A DNA stretch of 64,000 bases from DASREM01 sp035652095 (GCA_035652095.1 DASREM010000021.1:1-64000), one strand, 5' to 3'. Shown: positions 7,442 through 16,745, counted from the stretch's first letter. Notes: a model not told the origin generated them from the sequence alone. Numbers and translations: made by a program.

Positions 7442-9402
7442 AGCGCCTTGCCGTGCTCAACCTGCGCGTCGAAGGTGCGCCCTAGCTTGGCATAGGCTTG
7501 TGCCAGGAATTCATGCCCTTCGCGCGAATCGGGCTGCACCTCGACGGCTTTGCGCAGGTTGTCGAGAGCTCCGAGAGCATTGCCCTGCAAGAACAGAATG
7601 CGCCCGCGCAGGAGGTTGGCACGGTAGTGATCGGGATTGAGCGTGAGGGCCGTAGTGAGCTCAGTCATCGCATCGGGAACGCGGTCAATACGGGCGTAGA
7701 CGGAACCCAGCGAGAAGTGAGCGTCAGCCCAGCGCGGCGCGCGCTCGACGGCGGCCTCGAACTGCGGGGCGGCGCCTTTCCAGTCGCCCGTCTCAAAAAG
7801 CGCAAGCCCAAGTTCATAGTGGCCCATGCCGTTGTCAGGCTGAAGCGCGACCGCCTTTTTTAGTGGCTCGACGGCCTTGTCGTAACGCTTCAGACGTGCC
7901 TGCGCCATGCCATACTGCATGTTGGCGACGGGCATGTCGGGTTGCTCTTTCAGGGTGCGCTCAAGCAGCGGGATGGCTTTCTCGTATAACCCATTCTCCA
8001 CGTCGAACATGGCGTCGTGCAGGAGATTCGAGATCTCGATCTTGCTCTTGGGATCAGCCCCGGCCAGGTACTTCTCTTCTTTGGCGCTCTCATTCGAGGC
8101 GACGTATCCGAGCGCTTGCAGCTTCTGCATCTGCTCGGGGTCCGGCTTGGCCAGGTTCACCAGGCTCTGACTCGTCTTCGTACGGAATGAATCCAGTTGC
8201 GATGCCAGCGTGTCGGCAACCGCTTTGGAATTCGCGGCTAGGTTGTGCGCGGCATCCGGGTCTGCGCTTTGGTTGTACAGTTCGCGGTCGGGCGCCTGGA
8301 TGAACAAATACTTCCCCGTCCGCATGGACCGCAATGCGCTCCAACCGAAGGCGCGATGAGGATAGTCAGTCTCCGCGTACGCTGGACGGTCTTCCGCCTC
8401 GCCCGCATTGGCGGCAGGCTTGATGATCTTCGCCAGCGATTCCCCCTGCATTTCTTTGGGCACTGCGATGCCAGCCTCGTCCAGCAAAGTAGGTGCGACG
8501 TCCACCATGCTGACCCGGGTTTCGACCTGCTTTCCGGCAAGCCGGTTCAGCGGAAGCTTGACGAGCAGCGGCACATGCAATGTCTCGTCGTACAGAAACA
8601 CTCCGTGGGTATTCTCGCCGTGCGCGCCAAGGGACTCTCCGTGGTCCGCCATGATCGCGATCATGGTCTCGTCGTAGAGGCCATGCTTCTTCAGTTCTGC
8701 GAAGAGCTTGCCCAGCGACGCATCGGCATATGCGATCTCTCCGTCATACAGGTCGGCTGCGAACTTCTCCTTGAATGGCGATGGAGGATCGTAGGGATCG
8801 TGCGCATCGTACAAGTGCACCCAGAGGAAGAAGGGGCCGTTCGGAACCTGGCTGAGCCACGCTAAGGCGTGATCCACCACCGCGCCTGCGCGGCGTTCGA
8901 CGGTCTTGTAGCGGTCGCCGCCATGACGCTTGAGATGGTAGTTCGCGTCGTAGACATCGAAGCCGCGATCGAAGCCAGGAGCTGTTCCATCGAGAGGATC
9001 GAGGATCAGCGATCCCACAAAAGCGCCGGTGTGATAGCCATTCTGGTGCAGGATGTCGGGCAGGTACGGCAGCTTCGGCGATAGCGGAATGCCGAAGTCA
9101 TTCACATGATTGAATTGCGGATAAGTGCCGGTAAGGATGGTTGTGTGTGAAGCCGTGGTGAGCGGCACATGCGAGAACGCGTGCGAAAACGTGATGCCGT
9201 TCTTCGCTACTCCGTCGAGGTTCGGGGTGAGACCTTTCTTAGAACCGAGAAAACCCATGCGATCGGCACGGGTGGTATCCAGCGTGATCAGGATGATATT
9301 GGGACGGGTGGAAGCCGCGGCGGCGCGCTTGCTCGCTGGTGTCGTCGCAACCGCTGAACAAAGCAGGAAGAGGACCGGAACCACAGGCCGAAGAAACCGC
9401 AT
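7417..9402 (-). CDS. Secreted sulfatase-fold hydrolase with C-terminal TPR repeats
   Basis: The 661-residue protein has a signal peptide (about 1-20) and an alkaline-phosphatase-superfamily domain (about 33-400) that begins NIILITLDTTRADR with metal ligand D42. At the nucleophile site the sequence is LTTASHTTILTG: T82 replaces the Cys/Ser that true sulfatases convert to formylglycine, and H86 replaces the Arg of CxPxR. It may therefore act on phosphate esters or as a phosphotransferase rather than as a sulfatase. Later motifs MADHGESLGAHGE and YDETLHVPLLVKLP are intact. At least four TPR units fill residues 460-650. The product is probably periplasmic. It overlaps the convergent glycosyltransferase gene by 25 bases. 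Confidence 0.85.
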   Translation of the reverse strand: MRFLRPVVPVLFLLCSAVATTPASKRAAAASTRPNIILITLDTTRADRMGFLGSKKGLTPNLDGVAKNGITFSHAFSHVPLTTASHTTILTGTYPQFNHVNDFGIPLSPKLPYLPDILHQNGYHTGAFVGSLILDPLDGTAPGFDRGFDVYDANYHLKRHGGDRYKTVERRAGAVVDHALAWLSQVPNGPFFLWVHLYDAHDPYDPPSPFKEKFAADLYDGEIAYADASLGKLFAELKKHGLYDETMIAIMADHGESLGAHGENTHGVFLYDETLHVPLLVKLPLNRLAGKQVETRVSMVDVAPTLLDEAGIAVPKEMQGESLAKIIKPAANAGEAEDRPAYAETDYPHRAFGWSALRSMRTGKYLFIQAPDRELYNQSADPDAAHNLAANSKAVADTLASQLDSFRTKTSQSLVNLAKPDPEQMQKLQALGYVASNESAKEEKYLAGADPKSKIEISNLLHDAMFDVENGLYEKAIPLLERTLKEQPDMPVANMQYGMAQARLKRYDKAVEPLKKAVALQPDNGMGHYELGLALFETGDWKGAAPQFEAAVERAPRWADAHFSLGSVYARIDRVPDAMTELTTALTLNPDHYRANLLRGRILFLQGNALGALDNLRKAVEVQPDSREGHEFLAQAYAKLGRTFDAQVEHGKALQLEVPQP

Positions 9403-9445
9403 AGAGAAGAAAAAGGGAGTCTACCACAGCGCGGCGTCACAGTTG

Positions 9446-9486
9446 TGCACGCAAGATCCTTCCTTCTTCGGGTCAGGACGGCATCA
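9446..9486. repeat. Dispersed intergenic repeat, family A
   Basis: TGCACGCAAGATCCTTCC followed by TTCTTCGGGTCAGGACG. Close relatives lie at 35121-35164 and 17756-17797. It sits in the gap between the sulfatase-fold gene start and the receptor gene end. Confidence 0.6.
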
Positions 9487-9524
9487 ACGACAAGGGACGC
9501 GCAAGAGAGAACATCTTTATCCCC

Positions 9525-9580
9525 AAAAAACTGACGTCATCCCGAAGCCTGCGCATTTAAGCCGGGCCCGGGATGACGTC
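9525..9580 (-). terminator. Rho-independent terminator of the TonB-dependent receptor gene
   Basis: On the minus strand a 12-bp perfect stem (GACGTCATCCCG with CGGGATGACGTC, plus strand 9533-9544 and 9569-9580) encloses 24 bases and is followed by AGTTTTTT. It lies 15 bases after the receptor stop codon, the expected place. Confidence 0.75.
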
Positions 9581-9594
9581 CATTACTCGATGGC

Positions 9595-12500
9595 CTAGAA
9601 CCTGAACTTCAGCGCCAGGTTCATATTCCTTGGACCGCCTTGCGCGATTACGGGATTGCCGGCAGCCACATCGGGGGTTTCAGACAGAGTGCCGAAGGTG
9701 CTGCTTTGAATTCCGTTGTCCAGGCTGAACCGCGAGAAATTCGCGCGGTTCAGAATGTTGTAGACCTCCCAGCGCAACTCGACCGTGAGTCTTTCGTTGA
9801 TCTTGGTGTTCTTGATCAGCGACATATCCCACTGGCTGAGGCCGGGACCAATCAGAGTGTTGCGGCGCGTGTTGCCGACCGTTCCCGCCCCGGGCACGCT
9901 GAAGTTACCTACGATGTAGGCGTCGGGGTTGCGTGAGTTGATGGTGATCGGGCCGCCGTCCCAATCTGCGCGGATCGCTGAACCAGTCAGACCCTGTCCC
10001 GAAGGATCGCTGGATCCGTTCTTGAACAGGCTGAAGGGGTGGCCGCTCAACGCGGTGAAAATCGTGCTAAGCGCCCAACCCTGTCCGGCGATACGCCCGA
10101 GATGGGGAATTGCGGGAAGGTTATACACCCCGCCCACATTGAAGTTGAAGCGAACATCCTGGTCGCAAAGCCCGCGGCTCTCTTTGAAATTGGGATGGGC
10201 CAGGGCGGTGCTGCCCACAGGATTGTCATTGTTAATTTGAGGATAGTTTCCCTGCCCGCCGCGATTGACGGAATTGAAGTCGAAGCACTTGCTCCAGGTG
10301 AAGTTGTACTGAGTATCCAGGCCGTGCCACGCCCGCTGGTTATAGGACAACTGCAGGCTGTCGTAGGTCGATTCGCCTTCATTGGTGGCAGTGATGAGAT
10401 GGCGGATCAGTGGACCGCCACTCCCCGGATCAACGAACTTGCTCGACAAGGGCCGAAGCGGGTCGCAGGAGGACTCCGACGTGCAAGGGCTGCCGAGCGG
10501 CGATGCGTTCGCGTCGTAGTAGATGAGCAGATCACGTCCACGTTGACCCGAATATGTGAGCGTCAGGACGTTGTTCCTGAACACCTCGTTTTGGACGCTG
10601 AAATTGAAGTTGTGATACCGCGGTGTCTTGAAGTTCTTGACGACGTTGAAAGCGTTGAAGGGGGCAATTCCCGATGGCGATGCACCGAAAAGCGGCCCAT
10701 TGGTCGCCGAGTCAAAGCAAATGTAATCACCGGTGCGAGTGACGGGGTCATAGCAACTTGCGGTGGGATCGGTGGGCAGTGCACCCGAACCGCCGCCGCC
10801 GCCCACATCCGACAAGTTCGAGACATTGAAGAACCCCAGATTGGCCTGAGTAAAGACTCCAGTCCGGGCATGCGCAAACGAGTACGGCGAGGCAAGGGCC
10901 CCGAAATTCGCCACGTCGAAACTTAGCGAGTAGCCGGCGCGAACGGCCAGCTTGCCATTGCCAAAAACATCCCAGGAGAAACCGGCGTGCGGGCCGAAAT
11001 CGTGGAAGTCCACGTTGTGAATTCCGTCAATCCCGGAGCCCACCTTTTGGAAACCCGTCGTGGGATCGAAGATGGACTCGAGATTGTTGCTATCACGTAC
11101 GGTTCCGTTGACCTCGTAACGCAGCCCGTAGTTGATCGTTAGTCGAGGCTTGATCTTCCAATCGTCCTGCGCATAAAAGCCCACTGTGTTCTGGGTGATG
11201 TGGCGGTGAGTATCGCCGAAGCTGCGGTCGGCGAGATCAGCCTTTCCCAGCAACAATTGCTCGATGTCGTTTTGCACGTTCAAGTAGCCGTAGGCACCGG
11301 GAACGATTGAGTTGTAGTAGCTGAAGTATCCCACGGCCAGGCCGGTTCGGGCTTCATTGCGCGTGCTGTTGGTATAGGCGCGCTGGAAATTTCCCCCCAG
11401 CTTGATCGTGTGATTGCCCTTCACCCAGGACAGGTGCTCCGACCAATCCCATGTCGCATCGGGACGCGTGATCAGCGGATAGCCCTGCACCCCGCCGATG
11501 TAGCCGCCGTATCCAAGGTGGTACATGTAGACGTAGGGAACTCCGAAATCCTCGGCGCCCAGCGGACCGGTATCGATTCCCAGGCTCTTGGGATCGACCT
11601 TATTGTTGACATCAATCAATTGGGAAAACCGCGTATAGCCCAGGCGGCTTTCCAGGATCTTGTTATTGGAAATATTCCAGGTCCAACTCACTCCCGCCAG
11701 TTGAGCCCGCGAGGGCGCGATGGAATTGAAAAGGTTTTGTGGAAGCGTTGGAGTTGGCGGTAGACCGGCGAACGGCGGTCCGTTCTGCAAGCTGTCTCCG
11801 AAGATGTAGCGGACAGCGAGGGAGTTGCTGTTGTTGAGCTTGTAATCGAACTTCACGCCAAATTCGTTATTGCTGGCGGTGCTCGGCGTGTGTTGCGTGA
11901 AAGTCCCCACACCGTTGGCTGCGCCCTGGTTGGTGGGATTGGTGTCGATGGGAAAGAAATTCAGTAACGCCTGTCCCACCGGATCGATGTTCAGCCCGGC
12001 GGCGGCAATATCGGCGATCGCGGCATTGACCGCAGCCTGAGTCGGAACCTGACGAGACTTTACCGCTTCGGTCTTGTTCCGCTGCCCTTCGTAGAACAGG
12101 AAAAAGAAAGCCTTGTCCTTGATGATGGGCCCGCCGATATTGGCGTGAAACTGATTGTTGTGAATCGGAGTCGGACGGCATTCGCCAGGACTCGCGCAGT
12201 TGTCGGTGTTGTGGTTGGCGAAATAGTTGTCTGCGTCTCCAATGCCGCTATGGTTGACCCAGGTCGCGCCGCCGTGCCAGGAATTGGTACCACTCTTCAT
12301 ATTGATGAGAATGGGCGCGCCGCCTTTTACGCCAAACTCGGACGACGGCGTTTCCTGCACGCTCAATTCTTCAATCGCGTCCGGCGGAAAGGTGACGGCG
12401 GGAATTCCGAGAATGCCGGTCTGATTAATGGCCGAGTCGCCGTAGTAGCGATCATTGTTGTACAGGCCGTCAATGAAGTAGTTGTTCGAGGTGGTGCGAG

Positions 12501-13041
12501 AGCCGTTGATGCTCACCGCAAGGAAGCCGCCGCCGGGATCGCGTTGCACGCCGGGTGTGATGGCCAGCAGTGAGTTGAAATCGCGTCCGTTCAAGGGCAC
12601 GTTTTCGATCTTCTCGCGATCTACATAGTTATTCTCGTTGGGCGATAAATCGACGAGCGGGGCCTGGCCTTCGACTTCGATGGTTTCGTTACGCTGGCCC
12701 ACGGCAAGCTTAAAGTCGGCGCGAATGATGCCGCCCGCCACAACCTGCGCCGTCTGGATTACCGTCTTGAATCCCTGGGCGCTGGCCGTGACCTTGTAGG
12801 AACCGATTGGCAGTTGGGGAAAACGAAAGTTGCCAGAGTCGCTGGTGGTGGCCTCGCGGGACAGGCCGGTGTCGTTGTTCACGGCCGTCACGGAGATATT
12901 GGGCAGCACCGCGCCTGTACTGTCGGTCACAACTCCGGTGATATCGCCTGTGATCTGCTGCGCGACGGCTGTGAGGCCAATGCAGAGAATCCCTGTCAAC
13001 AGAACAACCGAGAGACGTAAGTGCCTTGCCTGGAGCATCAT
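9595..13041 (-). CDS. TonB-dependent receptor with N-terminal carboxypeptidase-regulatory-like domain (Oar-like)
   Basis: The 1148-residue protein has a signal peptide (about 1-27). A carboxypeptidase regulatory-like/SpaA-type domain follows (about 30-115, GVVTDSTGAVLPNISVTAVN), then a plug domain (about 120-240, VPLNGRDFNSLLAITPGV, FIDGLYNN). A long outer-membrane barrel ends in LKFRF, the usual terminal aromatic. This architecture is that of the Oar-like receptors expanded in Acidobacteriota, which import large polymers or oligomers using TonB energy. The GAGGGGG ribosome binding site fits the second ATG (13038) better than the first. A sigma-70-type promoter lies about 50 bases upstream and a terminator follows. 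The substrate is unknown; the nearby polysaccharide genes are only weak context. Confidence 0.92.
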   Translation of the reverse strand: MMLQARHLRLSVVLLTGILCIGLTAVAQQITGDITGVVTDSTGAVLPNISVTAVNNDTGLSREATTSDSGNFRFPQLPIGSYKVTASAQGFKTVIQTAQVVAGGIIRADFKLAVGQRNETIEVEGQAPLVDLSPNENNYVDREKIENVPLNGRDFNSLLAITPGVQRDPGGGFLAVSINGSRTTSNNYFIDGLYNNDRYYGDSAINQTGILGIPAVTFPPDAIEELSVQETPSSEFGVKGGAPILINMKSGTNSWHGGATWVNHSGIGDADNYFANHNTDNCASPGECRPTPIHNNQFHANIGGPIIKDKAFFFLFYEGQRNKTEAVKSRQVPTQAAVNAAIADIAAAGLNIDPVGQALLNFFPIDTNPTNQGAANGVGTFTQHTPSTASNNEFGVKFDYKLNNSNSLAVRYIFGDSLQNGPPFAGLPPTPTLPQNLFNSIAPSRAQLAGVSWTWNISNNKILESRLGYTRFSQLIDVNNKVDPKSLGIDTGPLGAEDFGVPYVYMYHLGYGGYIGGVQGYPLITRPDATWDWSEHLSWVKGNHTIKLGGNFQRAYTNSTRNEARTGLAVGYFSYYNSIVPGAYGYLNVQNDIEQLLLGKADLADRSFGDTHRHITQNTVGFYAQDDWKIKPRLTINYGLRYEVNGTVRDSNNLESIFDPTTGFQKVGSGIDGIHNVDFHDFGPHAGFSWDVFGNGKLAVRAGYSLSFDVANFGALASPYSFAHARTGVFTQANLGFFNVSNLSDVGGGGGSGALPTDPTASCYDPVTRTGDYICFDSATNGPLFGASPSGIAPFNAFNVVKNFKTPRYHNFNFSVQNEVFRNNVLTLTYSGQRGRDLLIYYDANASPLGSPCTSESSCDPLRPLSSKFVDPGSGGPLIRHLITATNEGESTYDSLQLSYNQRAWHGLDTQYNFTWSKCFDFNSVNRGGQGNYPQINNDNPVGSTALAHPNFKESRGLCDQDVRFNFNVGGVYNLPAIPHLGRIAGQGWALSTIFTALSGHPFSLFKNGSSDPSGQGLTGSAIRADWDGGPITINSRNPDAYIVGNFSVPGAGTVGNTRRNTLIGPGLSQWDMSLIKNTKINERLTVELRWEVYNILNRANFSRFSLDNGIQSSTFGTLSETPDVAAGNPVIAQGGPRNMNLALKFRF

Positions 13042-13092
13042 TCCCCCTCTTGCGCTGCTTTGAAACGAGAGTAAACGTGCGGTTAGGCGAGA

Positions 13093-13120
13093 AGTTTAGT
13101 GTGCGTGGTATTTAAGTCAA
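13093..13120 (-). promoter_or_regulatory. Sigma-70-type promoter for the TonB-dependent receptor
   Basis: Read on the minus strand: TTGACT (13115-13120), a 16-base spacer, then TAAACT (13093-13098), about 50 bases before the receptor start. The -35 box matches 5 of 6 consensus bases; the -10 box has the conserved first TA and the final T. Confidence 0.55.
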
Positions 13121-13221
13121 GAGAAATGTGACTGCCTGCGGGATGACCCAAAGTCATCACTCAACTGACAGTGGGAGACGGCAGCCCAATCATGGTTTTG
13201 TTCCTGATTTGCCCAACCTGC

Positions 13222-13446
13222 TTACGCCAAAGGAGAGTCGCTCATGCGAAAACGGGTGCGCACATGTTCGCTCAGCAACTCGATCGCGGCGCGGTTGGTG
13301 ACGGGGTCTGCCTGGGTCAAATACCTCATGGCCTCAACCAGCAATCGCTGACCATCCACGTAGCGAGGGTCCGAGGTGCGTTCGCGGCGTTTCCGTCCTA
13401 CCGGGGGAACTACAGGAATGGTGAAAACTTTGGCCATGAAACCCAC
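13222..13446 (-). CDS. Small protein of unknown function
   Basis: A 74-residue frame with plausible protein composition: a basic N-terminal segment (VGRKRRERTSDPRYVDGQR) followed by an amphipathic helical stretch (LLVEAMRYLTQADPVTNRAA). I do not recognise a family. An inner ATG at 13437 is an alternative start; neither has a strong ribosome binding site. The overlapping 109-residue frame on the other strand looks random. It stands alone between the receptor promoter and the LolA-like gene. Confidence 0.45.
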   Translation of the reverse strand: MGFMAKVFTIPVVPPVGRKRRERTSDPRYVDGQRLLVEAMRYLTQADPVTNRAAIELLSEHVRTRFRMSDSPLA

Positions 13447-13578
13447 ATTCTTTTGCGCGGTGGAGTCTTCCGGTCGTGGCCGAAAGTTGCGCAGGGGTAG
13501 TATAGCGGCTCACGTGACGATTTTCAGCCCTTATCTTTGGACCGATTTCATCGCAATCCGGAGCAGGAAACCAGCTGA

Positions 13579-14271
13579 TTACCCCTGTGGAGACAAGAAC
13601 TTGGTCTTGCCGGTGGTTTTCAATTTGAACACTGAATCGGGAATCTTCTGATTGATCTGGATGTTCGAGTACTTGGCCAGGCGGTAGTCTCCGGAAGGTT
13701 CGAACAGTTGCTGCTGCACCGAGACGCCGCGCGCAGGATCGATCCAGAGAATGATGTGCGAGAACACGTTGCGCACTTTGGACGTCTTGGGAACCAGGTC
13801 GAGCTTGGCCGTATCCTGTCCTTCGATTTTTTCCGTGCCCAGGTGCTTCACGTCGAACGACTTCAACATGTCGTGGCCGCCGCCTCCGAAGCCGAGCACC
13901 AGGTAGCTTTCGAATGCTGCCCGGTCCTTGCCGGCATTGTAGGAAGTGACCTGTTCGATCTTGGGCTGATAAATCTGGACCTTGCTGTCGGTAAAGAGAA
14001 TGTATTTGCGGTCCGGTTCGGTGATGTCGGCAGCCATGTGGACCTCGTTCCCGGTGCGCCGAAAATACACTTTCCCTTTCTGCGTATCGGTCTCGTCCAC
14101 AACTTTCTGATACTGGTTCCAGACGAATTCCGCCTCGGTGGTGCGGAAGTTCCTGGCCGCGACATCCATCTGATTGAGAACTTTTTCGAGGTCGGAGTTT
14201 GATTGTGCCGAAGCCAGGCCGCCGACGGCGAGCACAAACAGAGCGAGCAGAGATTGCAGAAACGGTTTCAT
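13579..14271 (-). CDS. LolA-like outer-membrane lipoprotein-sorting family protein
   Basis: The 230-residue protein has a signal peptide (MKPFLQSLLALFVLAVGGLASA). A LolA-fold domain follows, with the family pattern LEKVLNQMDVAARNFRTTEAEF, GKVYFRRTGNEVHMAADI, and a C-terminal stretch ILWIDPARGVSVQQQLFEPSGDYRLAKYS. LolA carries lipoproteins through the periplasm; many bacteria have extra paralogs of unknown cargo, and this may be one. The open frame extends 64 codons upstream of the chosen ATG, but that part lies over the neighbouring gene and lacks protein character. It is the last gene of a minus-strand run with serS and a membrane protein; the gap to the latter is 22 bases. Confidence 0.75.
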   Translation of the reverse strand: MKPFLQSLLALFVLAVGGLASAQSNSDLEKVLNQMDVAARNFRTTEAEFVWNQYQKVVDETDTQKGKVYFRRTGNEVHMAADITEPDRKYILFTDSKVQIYQPKIEQVTSYNAGKDRAAFESYLVLGFGGGGHDMLKSFDVKHLGTEKIEGQDTAKLDLVPKTSKVRNVFSHIILWIDPARGVSVQQQLFEPSGDYRLAKYSNIQINQKIPDSVFKLKTTGKTKFLSPQG

Positions 14272-14293
14272 CGTTAGTTCGTCGTTACCGCAA

Positions 14294-14719
14294 CTACTCC
14301 CTTTGCACCCAGACTTTGTACTGCAAAATGCGGCCCGCGCGATCGCGGACAGTGTCCACTTTCGAGATACTGACTTCGCCCGAGATCGGCTCGATGATCC
14401 TGAGCAGTTCCGCCCGAACCTGCGCGTCGTCGTGGCCTGAAACGGCTGCGCCTTCAATGTCATAAACGAAGCCGCCGTGCCCGTCGGGTGCGACCACTAC
14501 TTCGGTACGATGCGGGATGTGCTCCACTGGTTTGTCTTTGAAATTGATCCAGTAGGGTGAAAAGAAGACGAAAATCAGGATCAGCGTGACCATGATGTCG
14601 TACTGAATGGTCCCGCGCTCGTATGACCAGAGGATGTAGCCGCGAATTGTGCGCCAAATGGCGTTCATCGGCACCGTGGGCGCGCCCTGAACACTGGTGC
14701 TGACCTCTGCCCTGTCCAA
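14294..14719 (-). CDS. Single-span membrane protein of unknown function
   Basis: A 141-residue protein with one strong transmembrane segment (IQYDIMVTLILIFVFFSPYW, about residues 38-57). A soluble C-terminal domain follows, with pattern RTEVVVAPDGHGGFVYDIEG and RAELLRIIEPISGEVSISKV. I do not recognise the family. The start is a TTG at 14719 with AAGGAG 12 bases upstream; the ATG at 14668 is an alternative without a clear ribosome binding site. The gene lies between serS and the LolA-like gene and is probably co-transcribed with both. The LolA neighbour suggests an envelope role, which is inference. Confidence 0.7.
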   Translation of the reverse strand: MDRAEVSTSVQGAPTVPMNAIWRTIRGYILWSYERGTIQYDIMVTLILIFVFFSPYWINFKDKPVEHIPHRTEVVVAPDGHGGFVYDIEGAAVSGHDDAQVRAELLRIIEPISGEVSISKVDTVRDRAGRILQYKVWVQRE

Positions 14720-14777
14720 GTCTAGTTTCTACTCCTTTGCTACGCAACGTAGATGTCGAGCAGACTGCCGAGTTGCT

Positions 14778-16070
14778 TCAGAACTTTTTCGGCACAATGC
14801 GATCGGCGCCCAGGTAAGGCCGAAGGGCTTCCGGAATGATGACGCTGCCATCGGCCTGCTGATAATTCTCGACAATCGCAACCCAGGTGCGCCCGACTGC
14901 CAGAGCACTGCCGTTCAGCGTGTGCACGAAGTCGTTTTTGTTCTTCCCTTCCGGACGGTAGCGGATGTTCGCGCGTCGCGCCTGAAAACTTTCAAAGTTC
15001 GAGCACGACGAAATTTCGCGGAACAACTGCTGGCCCGGAAGCCAGACTTCGATATCGTACGTCTTTGCGGAGGAAAAGCCCATGTCGCCGGTGCAAAGCG
15101 CCACCACTCGATAATGCAGGGCCAGTCTTTGCAGGACTTCTTCGGCATTCCTGGTCAGCTTTTCCAGTTCGTCGTAAGACTGTTCCGGTCTTGCAAATTT
15201 GACCAATTCGACTTTTTGAAACTGGTGCTGGCGGATGATGCCGCGAACATCTTTACCGTAGGAGCCGGCTTCACTGCGAAAACAGGGGGTGTAGGCCGTA
15301 AGCGATAGAGGCAGGCGTGATGCGTCGAGCGTCTCGTCGCGATAGAGGTTCGTGACCGGAACCTCGGCGGTCGGAATCAGCCAGAGGTCTTTGTCGCCGT
15401 GCGACACCTTGAACGAGTCGGAGGCGAACTTGGGAAGCTGGCCGGTGCCGTACATGGAATCAGAGTTCACCAGGTAGGGCGGAAGGACTTCGGTATATCC
15501 ATGCTCGCGAGTGTGGAGGTCGAGCATGAAGTTGGCAAGGGCGCGCTCGAGGCGGGCGCCGAGATCCCAATAGACTGCGAAACGGGCGCCGGAAAGTTTT
15601 GCGGCCCGCTCCAGATCGAGGACCCCGAGCTTTTCCCCAAGGTCCCAGTGCGCCTTGGGAGTGAAATCGAATTGCGGCGGTGCACCCCAGCGGCGGACTT
15701 CGACGTTGTCGTCGGCCGACTTGCCAACGGGAACTTTGTCGCTGGGGATATTCGGGATGCCAGCGAGGATGTCGCGCAAGCGGGTTTCGAGATCGGTCGC
15801 CGCTTTTTCCTTTTCCTGTATCTGCTCGCGCAAGGCCTTGGTCTCCGCCATTTGCGCGGTGCCGTCCTGGCCGGATTTTTTCAGCCTGGCAATTTCCTCC
15901 GAGGCCTGGTTGCGGCGAGCTTTCAGAGCTTCGGCCTGGGTGATGGCCTGCGAGCGCTGCGTGTCAACGTCGCGGAAATCCTTGAGGACGTCAGCCGGAT
16001 CCATACCGCGCTGGCGCAGCTTTTCCTCGACCAGGGACAGGTTGTTGCGGACAAAACCAAGCTCAAGCAT
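14778..16070 (-). CDS. serS: Seryl-tRNA synthetase
   Basis: At 430 residues this is the normal length for bacterial SerRS. The N-terminal helical arm (about 1-110) is a coiled coil that contacts the long variable arm of tRNA-Ser, starting MLELGFVRNNLSLVEEKLRQ. The class II catalytic core follows, with motif 2 (FRSEAGSYGKDVRGIIRQHQ), the TGDMGFSSAKTYDIEVW block and motif 3 (NGSALAVGRTWVAIVENYQ). It attaches serine to tRNA-Ser, and to tRNA-Sec where present, in the cytoplasm. The frame is complete, with no sign of decay. It leads a run with two envelope-type genes downstream; the gap to the next gene is 58 bases. Confidence 0.98.
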   Translation of the reverse strand: MLELGFVRNNLSLVEEKLRQRGMDPADVLKDFRDVDTQRSQAITQAEALKARRNQASEEIARLKKSGQDGTAQMAETKALREQIQEKEKAATDLETRLRDILAGIPNIPSDKVPVGKSADDNVEVRRWGAPPQFDFTPKAHWDLGEKLGVLDLERAAKLSGARFAVYWDLGARLERALANFMLDLHTREHGYTEVLPPYLVNSDSMYGTGQLPKFASDSFKVSHGDKDLWLIPTAEVPVTNLYRDETLDASRLPLSLTAYTPCFRSEAGSYGKDVRGIIRQHQFQKVELVKFARPEQSYDELEKLTRNAEEVLQRLALHYRVVALCTGDMGFSSAKTYDIEVWLPGQQLFREISSCSNFESFQARRANIRYRPEGKNKNDFVHTLNGSALAVGRTWVAIVENYQQADGSVIIPEALRPYLGADRIVPKKF

Positions 16071-16134
16071 GGAAGCTATTTAATGTACCGGAAAGAGAGG
16101 AGGAGTGCTATGGCGGCGGTTTCGAACCGTGTGG

Positions 16135-16158
16135 GGGACAGCCGGGGGCGGCTGTCCC
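16135..16158. repeat. Palindromic repeat, GGACAGCC family
   Basis: GGGACAGCC and GGCTGTCCC form a 9-bp stem around a 6-base GC-rich loop, followed by TACACG. Related copies lie at 16746, 24407 and 51629. This copy lies between the serS start and the SnoaL-like gene. Confidence 0.7.
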
Positions 16159-16232
16159 TACACGAAAATGGGCCGATGGTTGCGCCTTTCCGCGCGGGTT
16201 CCTCACGAGAGACTTGGCGCGAAAGGCAGAGT

Positions 16233-16694
16233 ATGCAAGAAAAAACCATGACGCGGAAACGGCTCGCGATGGTTGTTTTGCTGTGTTGTCTCCCGACCAT
16301 AGCGGCTTCGCAGCAGGGCGCGGCGGGGTCTGGCGATGTGCTGGCGCTGGAAAAGAAATGGACCGAGGCTTACAAGCATCGTGAAATTTCTTTGTTGTCC
16401 ACATTGCTCGCCGACGGTTTCATCATCACGGTCGAGGACGGCAGCACCTACGGGAAAGAAGGCTATATCACCCACACCGCCGATGCGTCGGTGCAGGTGG
16501 AGGTGGCGGAACTTGCAGACCTCAAGCTGCGACTGCATGGCAACACCGCGGTGGTCACGGGCGCGTATCACGAAAAAGGGAGGTCCAACGGCAAGCCCTA
16601 CGAGTATCACGACCGGCTCACCGATGTGTGGATGAAAGTGGGTAGCAAATGGCAGGTGATTGCCTCGCACTACAGCGTCCCCGTCAAGCCATGA
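16233..16694 (+). CDS. Secreted SnoaL-like (DUF4440-type) protein
   Basis: The 153-residue protein has a signal peptide (RLAMVVLLCCLPTIAASQQ). A single NTF2-fold domain follows, with typical features: LEKKWTEAYKHREISLLSTL, an ADGFIITVEDG strand, and a C-terminal DRLTDVWMKVGSKWQVIASH. This is the DUF4440/SnoaL-like pattern, a small cone-shaped fold used for binding or simple catalysis. No catalytic role can be assigned. The open frame extends far upstream over serS, but the ATG at 16233 with AAAGG before it and a signal peptide after it is the sensible start. The gene is flanked on both sides by copies of one GC-rich repeat in the same orientation. Confidence 0.8.
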   Translation: MQEKTMTRKRLAMVVLLCCLPTIAASQQGAAGSGDVLALEKKWTEAYKHREISLLSTLLADGFIITVEDGSTYGKEGYITHTADASVQVEVAELADLKLRLHGNTAVVTGAYHEKGRSNGKPYEYHDRLTDVWMKVGSKWQVIASHYSVPVKP

Positions 16695-16745
16695 GAGGAA
16701 CCCCGGGCGAGAGCGGACTCGTCGTCGGACCTTCGCTCGACTGGC

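Noticed and set aside
10039..10926. 295-codon + strand frame over the TonB receptor
   Set aside because: It is a shadow of the receptor gene, which has promoter, domains and terminator on the other strand.
13171..13500. 109-codon + strand frame
   Set aside because: Its composition looks random; the opposite 74-codon frame is more protein-like.
15399..16232. Upstream extension of the SnoaL-like frame
   Set aside because: It runs antisense to serS, and the signal peptide begins only at 16233.
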